A stretch of 64,000 bases of DNA from Roseiarcus sp963774195 (GTDB lineage Bacteria > Pseudomonadota > Alphaproteobacteria > Rhizobiales > Beijerinckiaceae), in contig CAVZDY010000003.1 of assembly GCA_963774195.1 (NCBI GenBank), forward strand, positions 62,001 to 126,000, given 5' to 3'. Of this stretch, positions 28,071-37,175 are shown piece by piece. The position numbers and the translations under genes were made by a program. The notes below the pieces were generated by a model that was not told where the DNA came from, searched no databases, and saw nothing but the letters and a program-made list of their open reading frames with translations. Position 1 is the first letter of the stretch. Every line of letters starts with the position of its first letter.

Positions 28071-28458
28071 GTTTGTTATATTCCTTGTGGGGTACCGTGA
28101 AAACGCCATCGCGCTTTAAGCAACAGAGCGCGAAGCCAATGCGTGGATACTGGACCGAATAAAGTATTGCGGTGATATGGTAGCCCCTCCTCCAAAGCTG
28201 TCTTTGGGGGCGATGTCAGACTTTGCGCGAAACTGTCGCATGGTCCGGCGCCGCTGATCTTCCTTATTTCACCGACGTGGTCAGCCGGGCATTGCAGATA
28301 ATCCGTCGCCCGCTCGGCTTTGAATTGTCGGATGCCCTGCGGCCTGAGTATGGGAGGCCGATTTCTAGTTGCTCCTTCCTCCTTGAACCGATCATCTGCC
28401 GCGATCCCGAATACCAAAATATCCGGATTTTAGATTATCGGCAATTCAGATCATTGAG

Positions 28459-28482
28459 CCGATCCGTACATCTCCGGATCGG
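28459..28482. promoter_or_regulatory. Inverted repeat at XRE regulator start, likely operator
   Basis: CCGATCCG, eight-base spacer, CGGATCGG, ending three bases before the regulator's ATG and so covering its ribosome binding region. Placement suggests autorepression by the XRE protein. Confidence 0.5.
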
Positions 28483-28485
28483 AAC

Positions 28486-28743
28486 ATGCCGCGCGCCCTC
28501 GATTCGCCTCGCTACCAACGCCTGCGCCGTTTGGTTCGCGAGGCGCGCAAGGCGCGAGGGCTCACGCAGGCGGCGGTCGCGCGAGCGTTAGGTCGACCGC
28601 AGTCTTACGTCGCAGATTTTGAGCGGCGTGAAAGGCGTCTCGACGTGATCGAATTCCTGGCCTTCGCGGATGCAATTGGCTTTGATGCCTCTGCGGTTCT
28701 CGCCGAAGTTCGGGGCGTCTGCGAAGTGTCCACCTCGACATGA
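28486..28743 (+). CDS. XRE-family helix-turn-helix regulator
   Basis: 85 residues consisting almost only of an HTH_3 domain: 'LVREARKARGLTQAAVARAL' then 'GRPQSYVADFERRERRLDVI'. Such minimal regulators are frequent on mobile elements. Convergent with the second small recombinase gene 53 bases downstream. The dyad just upstream is its probable binding site. Confidence 0.85.
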   Translation: MPRALDSPRYQRLRRLVREARKARGLTQAAVARALGRPQSYVADFERRERRLDVIEFLAFADAIGFDASAVLAEVRGVCEVSTST

Positions 28744-28795
28744 CGTCCTTTCCTGAGGACGATTGGCGGGCTGGGTCTGCCGCTCAGGGCCGATT

Positions 28796-29371
28796 TCAGA
28801 GCAGGCCGACGAGCCGTCTTTGCCCATGGGTGTCGCCGTCGATGTAGCGCTCGGTCGTTTCGATGGACCGATGACCGGCGAGAAGCTGAACATCACGAAG
28901 GCTGCACCCGGAGCGGTGAATGTTCCGCGCCGCGACGGTGATGAAGCTGCGCCGTCCGGAATGCGACGAACACCCTTCGAAGCCGAGTTCCTTGAAGAGC
29001 GCGGCGAACCAATTGACGACGCTGTTCGCCTTCAAGTGCGCGCCGCGGTAGGAGCGGATGACTGGCCCGATCGGCTCGGTCGTGCGCGCCAAGCGTTCCA
29101 GCGCCGCGCGCAGATCGGGGTGCATAGGAATGCGCCGACCGCCGCGCTTCTTCGCAATGACGTCGCGGACGTTGATGGTGCCGGAAACGCGACCCTGGGC
29201 ATCGAGCACCATCGACCAATCGAGTCCAGCGATTTCGCAGGCCCGCAAGCCGGCTTTGATCGAAAGGAGGATCATGGCGCGGTCTCGGGCGGGAAACGAG
29301 GAGCGAGAGACGTGGCGCAACATGCGTTTGAGCATCGGCGGCGTGACGACTTTGGCTTGTTTGCCTGGCAT
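28796..29371 (-). CDS. Small tyrosine recombinase, copy 2
   Basis: 191 residues, same length and start ('MPGKQAKVVTPPML') as copy 1 at 17080-17655. Catalytic residues are in 'AGLRACEIAGLDW', 'HSGRRSFITVAA' and 'LLAGHRSIETTERYI'. Only the catalytic domain is present. It follows a DUF3768 gene as copy 1 does. Differences are spread along the sequence, so this is a diverged homologue rather than a recent duplication. Confidence 0.9.
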   Translation of the reverse strand: MPGKQAKVVTPPMLKRMLRHVSRSSFPARDRAMILLSIKAGLRACEIAGLDWSMVLDAQGRVSGTINVRDVIAKKRGGRRIPMHPDLRAALERLARTTEPIGPVIRSYRGAHLKANSVVNWFAALFKELGFEGCSSHSGRRSFITVAARNIHRSGCSLRDVQLLAGHRSIETTERYIDGDTHGQRRLVGLL

Positions 29372-29514
29372 TGCGGAATTCTCCAGAGGTTGTCGATCGT
29401 GAGGGTGGAGCGCCATCGCTGTCGCGGCGGCGCCCTGATTGCCTCGGATCGCGAGATGGCTTGCGAGGCTGCTTATGGACGGCGGCGCTCCGGACGCGAG
29501 TTCGCGTCCCGCGC

Positions 29515-29856
29515 TCAATATTCTTCCGCGAGCATGATGGTCAGGACGCGCGTGGTGACCGCGGGGTCGGCTGGATCAGGCGAGCCGAACTCGGTCTTGC
29601 GGTCGTAGTAGTCGATCTTCCAGAAGCAGCGGACGCCGCCCTCTTCGATCGCGCCGAAGTCGTGCTCGCGGTGGGGATCGTTATCGTCGCTGAATGCGTC
29701 GAACGCTCGGATCTTCTGCAACAGCGACCGACGTTGATCGATGGGCATGGCTTCGACGCCGGCGGTGATCATGACGGCGCCGCCGACGAAGGTGCGGCGG
29801 AAAGTGTCGTTGAGCTCGCGGATACGGTCGGTTTTGGACATGGTTGTGTTGATCAT
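29515..29856 (-). CDS. DUF3768 family protein, copy 2
   Basis: 113 residues, clearly homologous to 17851-18189: 'RELNDTFRRTFVGGAVMITA', 'FSDDNDPHREHDFG', 'CFWKIDYYD', ending 'RVLTIMLAEEY'. Either ATG 29856 or the in-frame ATG 29841 may start it. Function unknown; linked to the small recombinase downstream. Confidence 0.85.
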   Translation of the reverse strand: MINTTMSKTDRIRELNDTFRRTFVGGAVMITAGVEAMPIDQRRSLLQKIRAFDAFSDDNDPHREHDFGAIEEGGVRCFWKIDYYDRKTEFGSPDPADPAVTTRVLTIMLAEEY

Positions 29857-29979
29857 GGCTTTGCCTTGTGATGTCGGGAAAGAAATGGTGGTCGTCGGTT
29901 TTGGGATTGCCGCGAATGAAAAGGGGCGACCCGAAGGCCGCCCCAGTGAGGTTGAAGGATTGGATGAGATCTCCGGTGG

Positions 29980-30624
29980 CTATTTGCCGGTGGGTCGAAA
30001 CTCGGGATGGACGAGCGCGACGTTCTTGGGCGGCATCTTGAAGGCGGGATATTCCGGCGCCTCGAACCATTCGAGGGTCAATTCGCCGGCCTCGATCCGC
30101 TTCACGGTCGCGAGCCAGAAGCCCTCGAATTCCTTTTCTTCGTTCCAGTAGGCCGCAAGCACCCGCGCGCCGACCCTGAGCGCCTCCCAGGGGTTGGGCG
30201 GCGGGGCAAGCGTGTCAGGCTTTTTCGCAGCGCCGACAACTTCCGTTGATCTCATGTTTACGGTTTGTTCTGACGACGCTTTCGCGCCGAACGTGGCGGC
30301 GCTTTCTGGCTTCGCCGGGTCATTGGCCGCCGATCCCTTGCGCGCGTGGTTCTCGATCCGGCGATAAATCTCGCTGGAGACGGAACCGACGATCATCCGG
30401 CCGCTGCCCTTCAGGACGCCTTCGTGCACGCCCAGCGTGAGGACCTTCTCCTCCTCGGTCTTGAGTTCGATGACCGCGAATTTGAGCGCCTCAGCGGCGG
30501 CCTTCGCGGCCTCGCGATCTTCGGCGCGGAACCACGACGCCTGGGTAAGCTCGGGGCTGGTGGGCGTGCCGTAGACGAGGACGGCGGCCAGGGGGTTGGG
30601 CTTAGCTTGGTTTGGAGTGGTCAT
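29980..30624 (-). CDS. Hypothetical island protein, 214 residues
   Basis: ATG 30624 has GGAGAC upstream. The N-terminal half ('VLVYGTPTSPELTQASWFRA') and the C-terminal half ('LAAYWNEEKEFEGFWLATVK', 'LVHPEFRP') look like two small domains joined by an Ala/Lys-rich linker; the C-terminal part has the feel of a Tudor/SH3-like barrel but this is a guess. It is the first gene of a minus-strand set with DUF3768 and the recombinase. Confidence 0.5.
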   Translation of the reverse strand: MTTPNQAKPNPLAAVLVYGTPTSPELTQASWFRAEDREAAKAAAEALKFAVIELKTEEEKVLTLGVHEGVLKGSGRMIVGSVSSEIYRRIENHARKGSAANDPAKPESAATFGAKASSEQTVNMRSTEVVGAAKKPDTLAPPPNPWEALRVGARVLAAYWNEEKEFEGFWLATVKRIEAGELTLEWFEAPEYPAFKMPPKNVALVHPEFRPTGK

Positions 30625-31006
30625 AAGGGTCTCCTGGAATCAAAAAGGACCCCGCTGGGGTCCCGATGGTGAACGCGAACGCATGATGATGGAGATGTGT
30701 CAGCTCATGGCGAATTCCCTAAAGTGCGGCCGCGGCCCGATGGCGCGTGCGCCATCCCCCGGCGGAACGGAGGGGCGGCCAATGGCGGGTTGGGGGAGGG
30801 GTGGGCGATCCCATGGATTCCCCACAATACCACAATACCGGTGAAATAGAAAACGCCGAAAATCGGCCGTTTTTGGGCAAGTTTTTGCTCCGTCAGCCAG
30901 GGCAACGCCTCCTGATTGAGGGCGGCTAAGGCGCAGCTGGGGCCGCGAAGTTGCCCAGGCCATCGATTTATTGAAACCTGCCGAGACCAGGATGAAAGGT
31001 GACTTG
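30625..31006. other. Divergent intergenic region
   Basis: About 380 bases between divergent genes; contains the tandem ACCACAAT/ACCACAAT-like motif near 30830 and probably both promoters. No gene supported. Confidence 0.35.
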
Positions 31007-31255
31007 ATGACCTCTGAGCAGATGCTGCGGGAAAAGCTGCGCAAGATCGAAGCGCTGTTCGCAAGCGCTGCGACCGATGGTGAAAAGGTAGCTGCGGGCG
31101 CGGCTGCTGACAGAATCCGTCAGCGCTTGGGGCGAGCGCCGGAAGCAGGAGAACAGCCGGCGGAGACGCGGTTCTCGATTCCCGACGCCTGGTCGCGGCA
31201 ATTGTTCGCAGCACTGTGCCGACGCCACAACCTGCGACCATTTCGCTATCGCTGA
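31007..31255 (+). CDS. Hypothetical protein, N-terminal half of a split gene
   Basis: 82 residues from ATG 31007 (AAAGGTG upstream): 'EQMLREKLRKIEALFASAA', 'AAGAAADRIRQRLGRA', ending 'WSRQLFAALCRRHNLRPFRYR' before TGA. The start resembles DUF2786-type N-termini. The next gene begins at the very next base in the same frame, and its opening continues the sense of this one, so the TGA probably splits one longer gene. Confidence 0.5.
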   Translation: MTSEQMLREKLRKIEALFASAATDGEKVAAGAAADRIRQRLGRAPEAGEQPAETRFSIPDAWSRQLFAALCRRHNLRPFRYR

Positions 31256-31450
31256 ATGCATCGGCAGACCATCGTGATCAAGGCGCCAAGGAGTTTTGTC
31301 GATCGGGTGTTGTGGCCAGAGTTCCAGGAATTGAACGCGGCTTTGGTCGCTTATCTCTCTGAGGTCACCGAAAGGGTCATTCGCGAAGAAGTGCATCGCG
31401 AGACCGGCGAGGCCGAGGAGATTGACGAGCCCGCGCAAATCCAACGGTGA
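31256..31450 (+). CDS. Hypothetical protein, C-terminal half of a split gene
   Basis: 64 residues, 'MHRQTIVIKAPRSFVDRVLW' to 'EEIDEPAQIQR'. It is in frame with the preceding gene and separated only by its stop codon. As I recall the pattern from alphaproteobacterial plasmids and islands, these two parts usually form a single protein of about 150 residues. Confidence 0.45.
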   Translation: MHRQTIVIKAPRSFVDRVLWPEFQELNAALVAYLSEVTERVIREEVHRETGEAEEIDEPAQIQR

Positions 31451-32165
31451 GCAGCGTGGCGCGCAAGCCTTGGGAGTGGCGCTCGCCCGCGACGAACAAC
31501 CCGTGTGAGCTGCAAATCGCGATCTCGTTCCGACCGCGTGGCCACGGCAACAAAATGCGATGTTTCGTGTTTCAGATGTGTCGCACCCGCAAAAATATCC
31601 TGCCGGATGAAGCGAACGTCGGCCCCCAGTACGCGAGGACGCCACACCTAAGCACCGGTCCTAGGCGCAGCCGGCGAGCGCGTCGATAGTTTAAGGTGCG
31701 CCAGGAGTGCGTCGCGGAGGTTGGCACTTTGCTTCGATCGCGTCCTCGCTTTCGACGTGCGTATCGAGCGGCCAGCCAATCGAGCCCTGAGGACGACCTC
31801 TACCACACGTGGATCGGGACGACGTTCGACGATGGCGCAGTTCGACGATGTGCCTATCCAGCATGCTCTGATAGGAGATTTGTCGCCATCTGCGATATCA
31901 GAGGTTTCACCGTTGCCGCGAAAACAGGCGGCTGCCTACCGCGCATGACCTCGGTTACGCCGGTCAACGCCCGTTGCGCCCCAAATCGCGGGTTAGGGCG
32001 GCACTGCCGATCGACCTGGCTAGCACCGACCACCCTATCCGCAAACATGGCGACCCACGTAACCGGCGTGTGGTTGTCGAGCCTCAGCCTCAAGCGTGAG
32101 CCCGTTCGCGGTCCGATAAAGACAACCGGACGCATTCCAACGATATGAGTTGCAATTTCTGCAGC
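31451..32165. other. No supported gene at island right end
   Basis: Several open frames on both strands without recognisable products or ribosome binding sites. Sits between the last island gene and the att/tRNA region. Confidence 0.35.
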
Positions 32166-32185
32166 GTGCTACCCCCGTGCTACCC
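32166..32185. repeat. Tandem GTGCTACCC repeats next to tRNA
   Basis: Two copies of GTGCTACCC at 32166-32174 and 32177-32185, 38 bases outside the att-like repeat. Short direct repeats at this distance from the core site are typical of integrase arm-binding sites; that role is inferred. Confidence 0.4.
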
Positions 32186-32232
32186 GCGGGGCTTTCTCGA
32201 CTGCCTATTTCTCGATAAACGATTGAAATCAT

Positions 32233-32309
<77 letters not shown>

Positions 32310-32379
32310 CTGGCGCGTTGCGCGGCGCAAGCCATAGAGCATTTTCGCCGGCTTGGGAATGGCTCGTTTCGCTGCAATT

Positions 32380-33265
32380 TCATGCGGCGAGGGTCGCCTC
32401 GCTCTCCGCGCCGAAATGCTGGAGATAGCGTGGCTCGATTTCGGCGACCGGCATGACGGCGAAAATGTCGGTCGCGCCGAAATTCACGTCGATGACCGCC
32501 TGCGGGCCGAATTTGGCGCCGAGCCGCCAATAGCCCTTGATGAGCGGCGGCAGGGCGCGCAGCGCGGCGCGCGCGTCGACTGGCGCTCCCGAAAGCTGCG
32601 GCTCGAAGGCGCGGCCGGCGGCGGCCTCGACGTCCCATAGGGCGTCGGGCGCGCTCTCGCCGCGCAGGAAGCGCAACGCCGCCGCGTGCCGCTCGGCGTC
32701 GGCGCCGGGAAAGCTCGCGCAGCCGAACATCGACGTCGATGCGATGATGGCGCGCATAGGCCCAGATGCCGCGCCACAGCAGTTCGAGCGTGCGCTTGCC
32801 GCGATAGGCGGGCGCGACGCAGGAGCGGCCGAGTTCGAGCAGGCGCTTGCCCGGATGGCGAGCGATCAGCGAGGCGACGTCGAATTCGCTCTCGCTGTAG
32901 AAGCCGAAGTTCGCCGCGGCGACGTCGCCGCGCAGCAGTCGATAGGCGCCCACCACCGTCGGCGTCCCGTCGGAGCGCAGGCTCGACGTGTCGACGACGA
33001 TGAGATGGTCGCAGACGCGATCGAATCGACAGACGTCGCGCTGGATCAGTTGCGCGGTCGGATCCGCCCTCGCGCCGCCTTCCTCGAAGAACACCTGGTA
33101 GCGAAGCTTCTGGGCGCGGCGGATTTCCGCCTTGGTCGTCACAAGCCGAAGCTCGAGCGGGCCGATCGCGCCGAGCGTCTTCGGCAACCCCTTGAGATCG
33201 CGCACCTGCCGGCGTGGAAACGCCGCCACTTCGATTCGCGCTTGTGCGATCAACCCCTGCGCCAA
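32380..33265 (-). pseudogene. olsB: OlsB-like ornithine N-acyltransferase, one frameshift
   Basis: GNAT-fold acyltransferase (Acetyltransf_5/hemolysin type) that in this branch transfers a 3-hydroxyacyl chain from ACP to ornithine, the first step of ornithine-lipid synthesis. Key segments: 'AEIRRAQKLRYQVFFEE', 'CDHLIVVDTSS', 'LLELGRSCVAPAYRGKRT', and in the next frame 'FGCASFPGADAERHAAAL' and 'KGYWRLGAKFGPQAVIDVNF'. At about 32730 an extra G breaks the frame between 'HHRIDV' and 'MFGCASF'. TTG 33265 is taken as start because AAGGAG lies upstream at proper distance; GTG 33317 is possible. Otherwise intact, so a sequencing error is quite possible. Confidence 0.8.
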
Positions 33266-33387
33266 CGGATGCTCCTTCGATTCGCTCGGCAAATCGCTCT
33301 CAGAACATCCTTGGCTCACAAACGTGTGACAAGCTTGCGCTCCCGACCGCGGCCGTCGGGGCGGATCGCCGCTTTGGCCGGCGCGCT

Positions 33388-35178
33388 CTATCCGCCGGCC
33401 CGCGCGCAGGGGCGCGGGCGCTCGTTCTTCGACAGCAGGCGTTCGATCGTTTCGGCAAGACGGGCGAGGTCGATCGGCTTGGTGAGGAATTCGTCGAAGC
33501 CGGCGGCGACGCTGGCGCGCTCGTCGTCGGTCGTGGCGCTCGCCGTCAGCGCGATCAGCGGGACGTGCGGCGCTCCCGTCTCGCTCTCGAGCGCCCTGAC
33601 GCCGCGCGCGGCCTCGTGGCCGTCGATGCCGGGCATCTTGATGTCCAGCAGGACGACGTCGAAGGGCGCCGATTCGCCCCGCGTCGCGGCGCCGGCAAGA
33701 CGCGCGGCCTCCTCGCCGTCGCGCGCCCGGACGACTTCGAAGCCGAGCCGGCGCAGCGCCTTCTGGGCGACGATCGCGTTGATGTCGTTGTCCTCGGCGA
33801 GCAAGGCGCGCATCGAATGCACGGCGGGAGCTGTGTTGCTGCGCGACGTCGCCGGGGCAGCAGCGGGAAATTCGCTGGCGAGGCGATCGAACAGCGAACG
33901 CGCGCGCACCGGCTTGACGAGCCAGCCGTCGAAGCCCTGCAGCGAGGCCTGCCCGAAGGCGCGCCGTTCGAATGGCGAGAAGAGGACGAGGCTCTTGGGC
34001 GCGCCGGCGACGCGCGCCGCCAGCGCGAGCCGGTTGGTCGCCTCGACGCCAAGCGCGCAATCGACGATCACGAGGTCGGGGCGGACGCCGGTCTTCAGCG
34101 CGGCGAGGCCTTCCTCGAGCCCCTCTGCGCGCGAGACGACGGCCCCGGCCTCGCTGAGCCGGGCCGCGATCGCCGGCGCCTCGAACGGAGAGCGGGCGAT
34201 GATTAGCGCCTGCCGCCCGCTGAGCGCGACCGGCGCGGCTTCCGCAGGCGCGTCTTCGCAGGCCAGCAATTCGATTGCGAATGAGAAGACCGAACCGCCG
34301 CCTGGATTGTCGCCGAGGGCGAGTTGGCCGCCCATCAAGGCGACGATGCGCTTGGAGATCGCAAGGCCGAGGCCCGTGCCCTCGAAGCGGCGCGAATTGG
34401 AGCCGTCGCCCTGTTCGAAGTCCTCGAAGATCGCCGTGCGCCGCTCCAAGGGGACGCCGGGACCGGTGTCCTTCACCTGGAAGAGGATGCGTTTCCCCTC
34501 GACGCGCTCGACGACGACGCCGATGCCGCCGCTCTGCGTGAACTTGACCGCGTTGCCGGCGAGATTGGTAAGCGCCTGGCGCAGCCGCAAGCTGTCGCCG
34601 AACACCGAGCGCGGCAGGCCCGCGCCGATCGAGGCGGAGATTTCGAGATCCTTTCCTTGCGCTTGGGGCGCCAGCAACTCGACGATGCTTTCGACCAATT
34701 TGCGCAGATCGAAGCGCTCGCGCACGAGTTCGAGTCGGCCCGCCTCGATCTTGGAGAAGTCGAGAATCTGGTCGATCAGATTGGTGAGCGCCGCGCCCGA
34801 GCCGCGTATGGCTTCCACATAGCTTGCATGTTCCGGATCGAGGTTAGCGTCGCGCAACAGATCGGCCATGCCGAGGATGCCGCTGAGCGGCGTGCGGATC
34901 TCGTGACTCATTGTAGCCAGGAAGCGCGACTTGGCTTCGTTGGCGGCCTCCGCGCGCTCGCGCGCCGCCGCGGCCTCCTTCAGCCGCCACACTTCGTCGC
35001 GCAGGCTTTCGGCGATCGCCTCGGCATCCGCGGCGCGGCGTTCGGCGCGGCGGCGCAGGTTCGACAGCCCCGCCGCGGCCGCGAACGTCAGCGCCAGCAC
35101 CGGCCCGGCCTCGATCGCCAGGGTGCGAAGGTCAAGCAGAGCCATTATCGCCAAGGGATTGATCATCGCCATTCCCAT
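33388..35178 (-). CDS. Membrane-bound hybrid histidine kinase
   Basis: 596 residues. One N-terminal hydrophobic segment ('AGPVLALTFAAAAGL'), coiled coil, then HisKA with the phospho-acceptor His in 'FLATMSHEIRTPLSGILGM'; HATPase with N-box 'LTNLAGNAVKF', 'VKDTGPGVP' and 'EGTGLGLAISKRI'. A degenerate receiver-like region (about 335-430, 'DLVIVDCALG') precedes a full receiver domain with acidic pair 'LLAEDNDIN', phospho-acceptor Asp in 'VVLLDIKMPGIDG', Thr/Ala in 'IALTASAT' and Lys in 'FLTKPID'. No separate sensory domain, so the input may act through the membrane segment. No partner regulator is next to it; signal unknown. Confidence 0.9.
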   Translation of the reverse strand: MGMAMINPLAIMALLDLRTLAIEAGPVLALTFAAAAGLSNLRRRAERRAADAEAIAESLRDEVWRLKEAAAARERAEAANEAKSRFLATMSHEIRTPLSGILGMADLLRDANLDPEHASYVEAIRGSGAALTNLIDQILDFSKIEAGRLELVRERFDLRKLVESIVELLAPQAQGKDLEISASIGAGLPRSVFGDSLRLRQALTNLAGNAVKFTQSGGIGVVVERVEGKRILFQVKDTGPGVPLERRTAIFEDFEQGDGSNSRRFEGTGLGLAISKRIVALMGGQLALGDNPGGGSVFSFAIELLACEDAPAEAAPVALSGRQALIIARSPFEAPAIAARLSEAGAVVSRAEGLEEGLAALKTGVRPDLVIVDCALGVEATNRLALAARVAGAPKSLVLFSPFERRAFGQASLQGFDGWLVKPVRARSLFDRLASEFPAAAPATSRSNTAPAVHSMRALLAEDNDINAIVAQKALRRLGFEVVRARDGEEAARLAGAATRGESAPFDVVLLDIKMPGIDGHEAARGVRALESETGAPHVPLIALTASATTDDERASVAAGFDEFLTKPIDLARLAETIERLLSKNERPRPCARAGG

Positions 35179-35271
35179 CTCCGGCCGACCCGGACATACG
35201 ATATTGACACGTCGTAGTTGAAAAAACCTTGCCCGCTCCCCTCCATTTCCAGCCGTCGGCCCGCTCGCGAC

Positions 35272-36804
35272 CTAGGCCGCCGCACGTTCCTGAAGGCCAC
35301 GATAGCTCAGCGCCTCCGCGAGATGGAGGCGCTTGACGGGGCCGTCGCCGTCGAGATCGGCGAGGGTCCGGGCCAGTTTGAGCACGCGGTGATAGCCGCG
35401 CGCAGAAATGCGCATGCGCTCGGCCGCCTCGCGCAGCAGCGCCATCGCCGCTGGCTCTGGCGCGGCCGCCGCCTCGACGACATTGGCCGGCGCCGCGGCG
35501 TTGCAGCCGACGCCTTCGAGGCCGAGGGCGCGATAGCGCTCGGCTTGAATCTGGCGGGCCGCCAGCACGCGCGCCGCCGCTTCCGTCGACCCTTCGCTGG
35601 GCGGCGGGCGCAGCAGGTCGGCAGCGCTGACGGACGGCACGTCGATCGTCAGGTCGAAACGGTCGAGCAGCGGGCCGGAAAGGCGGCCTTGGTATTGCGC
35701 GGCGCAGCGCGCGGTGGGCCCACGCGGGCAGGCGTAGCCGGGTTCGTCCGCGTGGCCGCAGCGGCAGGGGTTCATCGCCGCAACGAGCTGAAAGCGGGCG
35801 GGGTAGACGACGCGGTGGTTGGCGCGCGAGATCGCGATTTCGCCGGTTTCGAGCGGCTGGCGCAGGCTGTCGAGCACCTGCGGCTGGAACTCCGGCAGTT
35901 CGTCGAGAAACAGGACGCCGTGGTGGGCGAGCGAGATCTCGCCGGGTTTTGCATGGACGCCGCCGCCGACCAGCGCCGCCATGGAGGCGGAATGGTGCGG
36001 CGCCCGGAACGGCCGCCGGTCGGTGAGGGCCCCGCCGGCGAGCGCGCCAGCGACGGAATGGACCATCGAGACTTCGAGCAACTCGCGCGGGCCGAGCGGC
36101 GGCAGGATCGACGGCAGCCGCTGGGCAAGCATCGATTTGCCGGCGCCGGGGGCGCCAGACATCAGTAGGTTGTGGCCGCCGGCCGCGGCGACTTCGAGCG
36201 CGCGCTTGGCGCTCTCCTGGCCCTTGATGTCGCGAAGGTCAGGCTGTGGGCCGCCGATCGCCCGCATCGCCGGCTCGGGCCGCTTGAGCACCTGCGATCC
36301 CTTGAAATGGTTGGCGAGCTGGATGAGCGAACGCGGCGCCAGAATGTCGAGATCGGCCGAGGCCCAGGCCGCCTCCGGCCCGCAGGCGGCCGGGCAGATG
36401 AGCCCGAGGCCGCGCGCATTGGCGGCGATCGCCGCCGGCAGCACGCCGGCGACCGCGCTCACAGTGCCGTCGAGCGCGAGTTCGCCGATGACGGCGTAAC
36501 GATCGAGCGCGTCGGGGGGGATCGCGCCGATCGCGGCCATAACGCCGAGCGCGACCGGCAAATCGTAATGGCTGCCTTCCTTGGGCAGGTCGGCGGGCGC
36601 GAGATTGACGGTGATGCGCCGGGCGGGCAGGGCGAGGCCGGAGGCGATGAGGGCGGCGCGCACCCGCTCGCGCGATTCGGCGACCGCCTTGTCGCCGAGC
36701 CCGACGATCATAAAGGCGACGTTGCCTGAGGCGATTTGCACCTGCACGTCGACCGCGCGCGCCTCGACCCCCTGAAACGCCACCGTCGAAACCCGCGCAA
36801 CCAT
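35272..36804 (-). CDS. comM: YifB/ComM-family Mg-chelatase-like AAA+ ATPase
   Basis: 510 residues, full length for the family. N-terminal Lon-S5-like domain ('VARVSTVAFQGVEARAVDVQ'), central AAA+ module with Walker A 'MSGAPGAGKSMLAQRL' and Walker B 'GVLFLDELPEF', a zinc-binding-like 'PCRCGHADEPGYACPRGP' insertion, and the C-terminal Mg_chelatase_C domain ('ARGYHRVLKLARTLADLDG'). ComM is a hexameric helicase that promotes branch migration during natural transformation. The gene stands alone between a histidine kinase and a LysR remnant. Confidence 0.95.
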   Translation of the reverse strand: MVARVSTVAFQGVEARAVDVQVQIASGNVAFMIVGLGDKAVAESRERVRAALIASGLALPARRITVNLAPADLPKEGSHYDLPVALGVMAAIGAIPPDALDRYAVIGELALDGTVSAVAGVLPAAIAANARGLGLICPAACGPEAAWASADLDILAPRSLIQLANHFKGSQVLKRPEPAMRAIGGPQPDLRDIKGQESAKRALEVAAAGGHNLLMSGAPGAGKSMLAQRLPSILPPLGPRELLEVSMVHSVAGALAGGALTDRRPFRAPHHSASMAALVGGGVHAKPGEISLAHHGVLFLDELPEFQPQVLDSLRQPLETGEIAISRANHRVVYPARFQLVAAMNPCRCGHADEPGYACPRGPTARCAAQYQGRLSGPLLDRFDLTIDVPSVSAADLLRPPPSEGSTEAAARVLAARQIQAERYRALGLEGVGCNAAAPANVVEAAAAPEPAAMALLREAAERMRISARGYHRVLKLARTLADLDGDGPVKRLHLAEALSYRGLQERAAA

Positions 36805-36903
36805 CTCCGCCCCTCGCCCCAGTCCTAGCGGCGAGAGGAACGTTTACAGAACGCCGCGGCTGGCGCAAGGAAAATAACGCTGCCGGCGTGTGGTCGCCGG
36901 CAG

Positions 36904-37125
36904 ATGCTGTTGGCTGCGGCGTTGGCCGGGGCTGGCGTCGCGTATGGACCGAGCTTCGTGTTTGAGGAGGCTATCGCTGCGGGGGCGCTGCATATTCTGA
37001 TGCCGGACCACAAGGCAACGGAACTGACGATTCACGCGGTCTACCCGACAAAGCGGCATGTTTCTCTGAAGCTTCGCAGGTTTGTCGAGCATCTGAGCGC
37101 CAGCTTCGGCGATACGCCGCCTTAA
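36904..37125 (+). pseudogene. LysR-family regulator C-terminal remnant
   Basis: 73 codons reading 'LAGAGVAYGPSFVFEEAI', 'MPDHKATELTIHAVYPTKRH' and 'KLRRFVEHLSASFGDTPP', the end of the substrate-binding domain of a LysR regulator. The DNA-binding domain and most of the sensor domain are missing. Internal ATG use would give a meaningless fragment. Confidence 0.75.
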
Positions 37126-37175
37126 GACCTCATCCTGAAAAGCAAAGGCGTCGAGAGGTAGGGGGCGCCCACGCG

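Noticed and set aside
32537..34822. 761-codon open frame on the plus strand
   Set aside because: It is antisense to the OlsB-like and histidine kinase genes, is Arg/Ala/Ser-rich and shows no domain; high-GC coding DNA often leaves such shadow frames.
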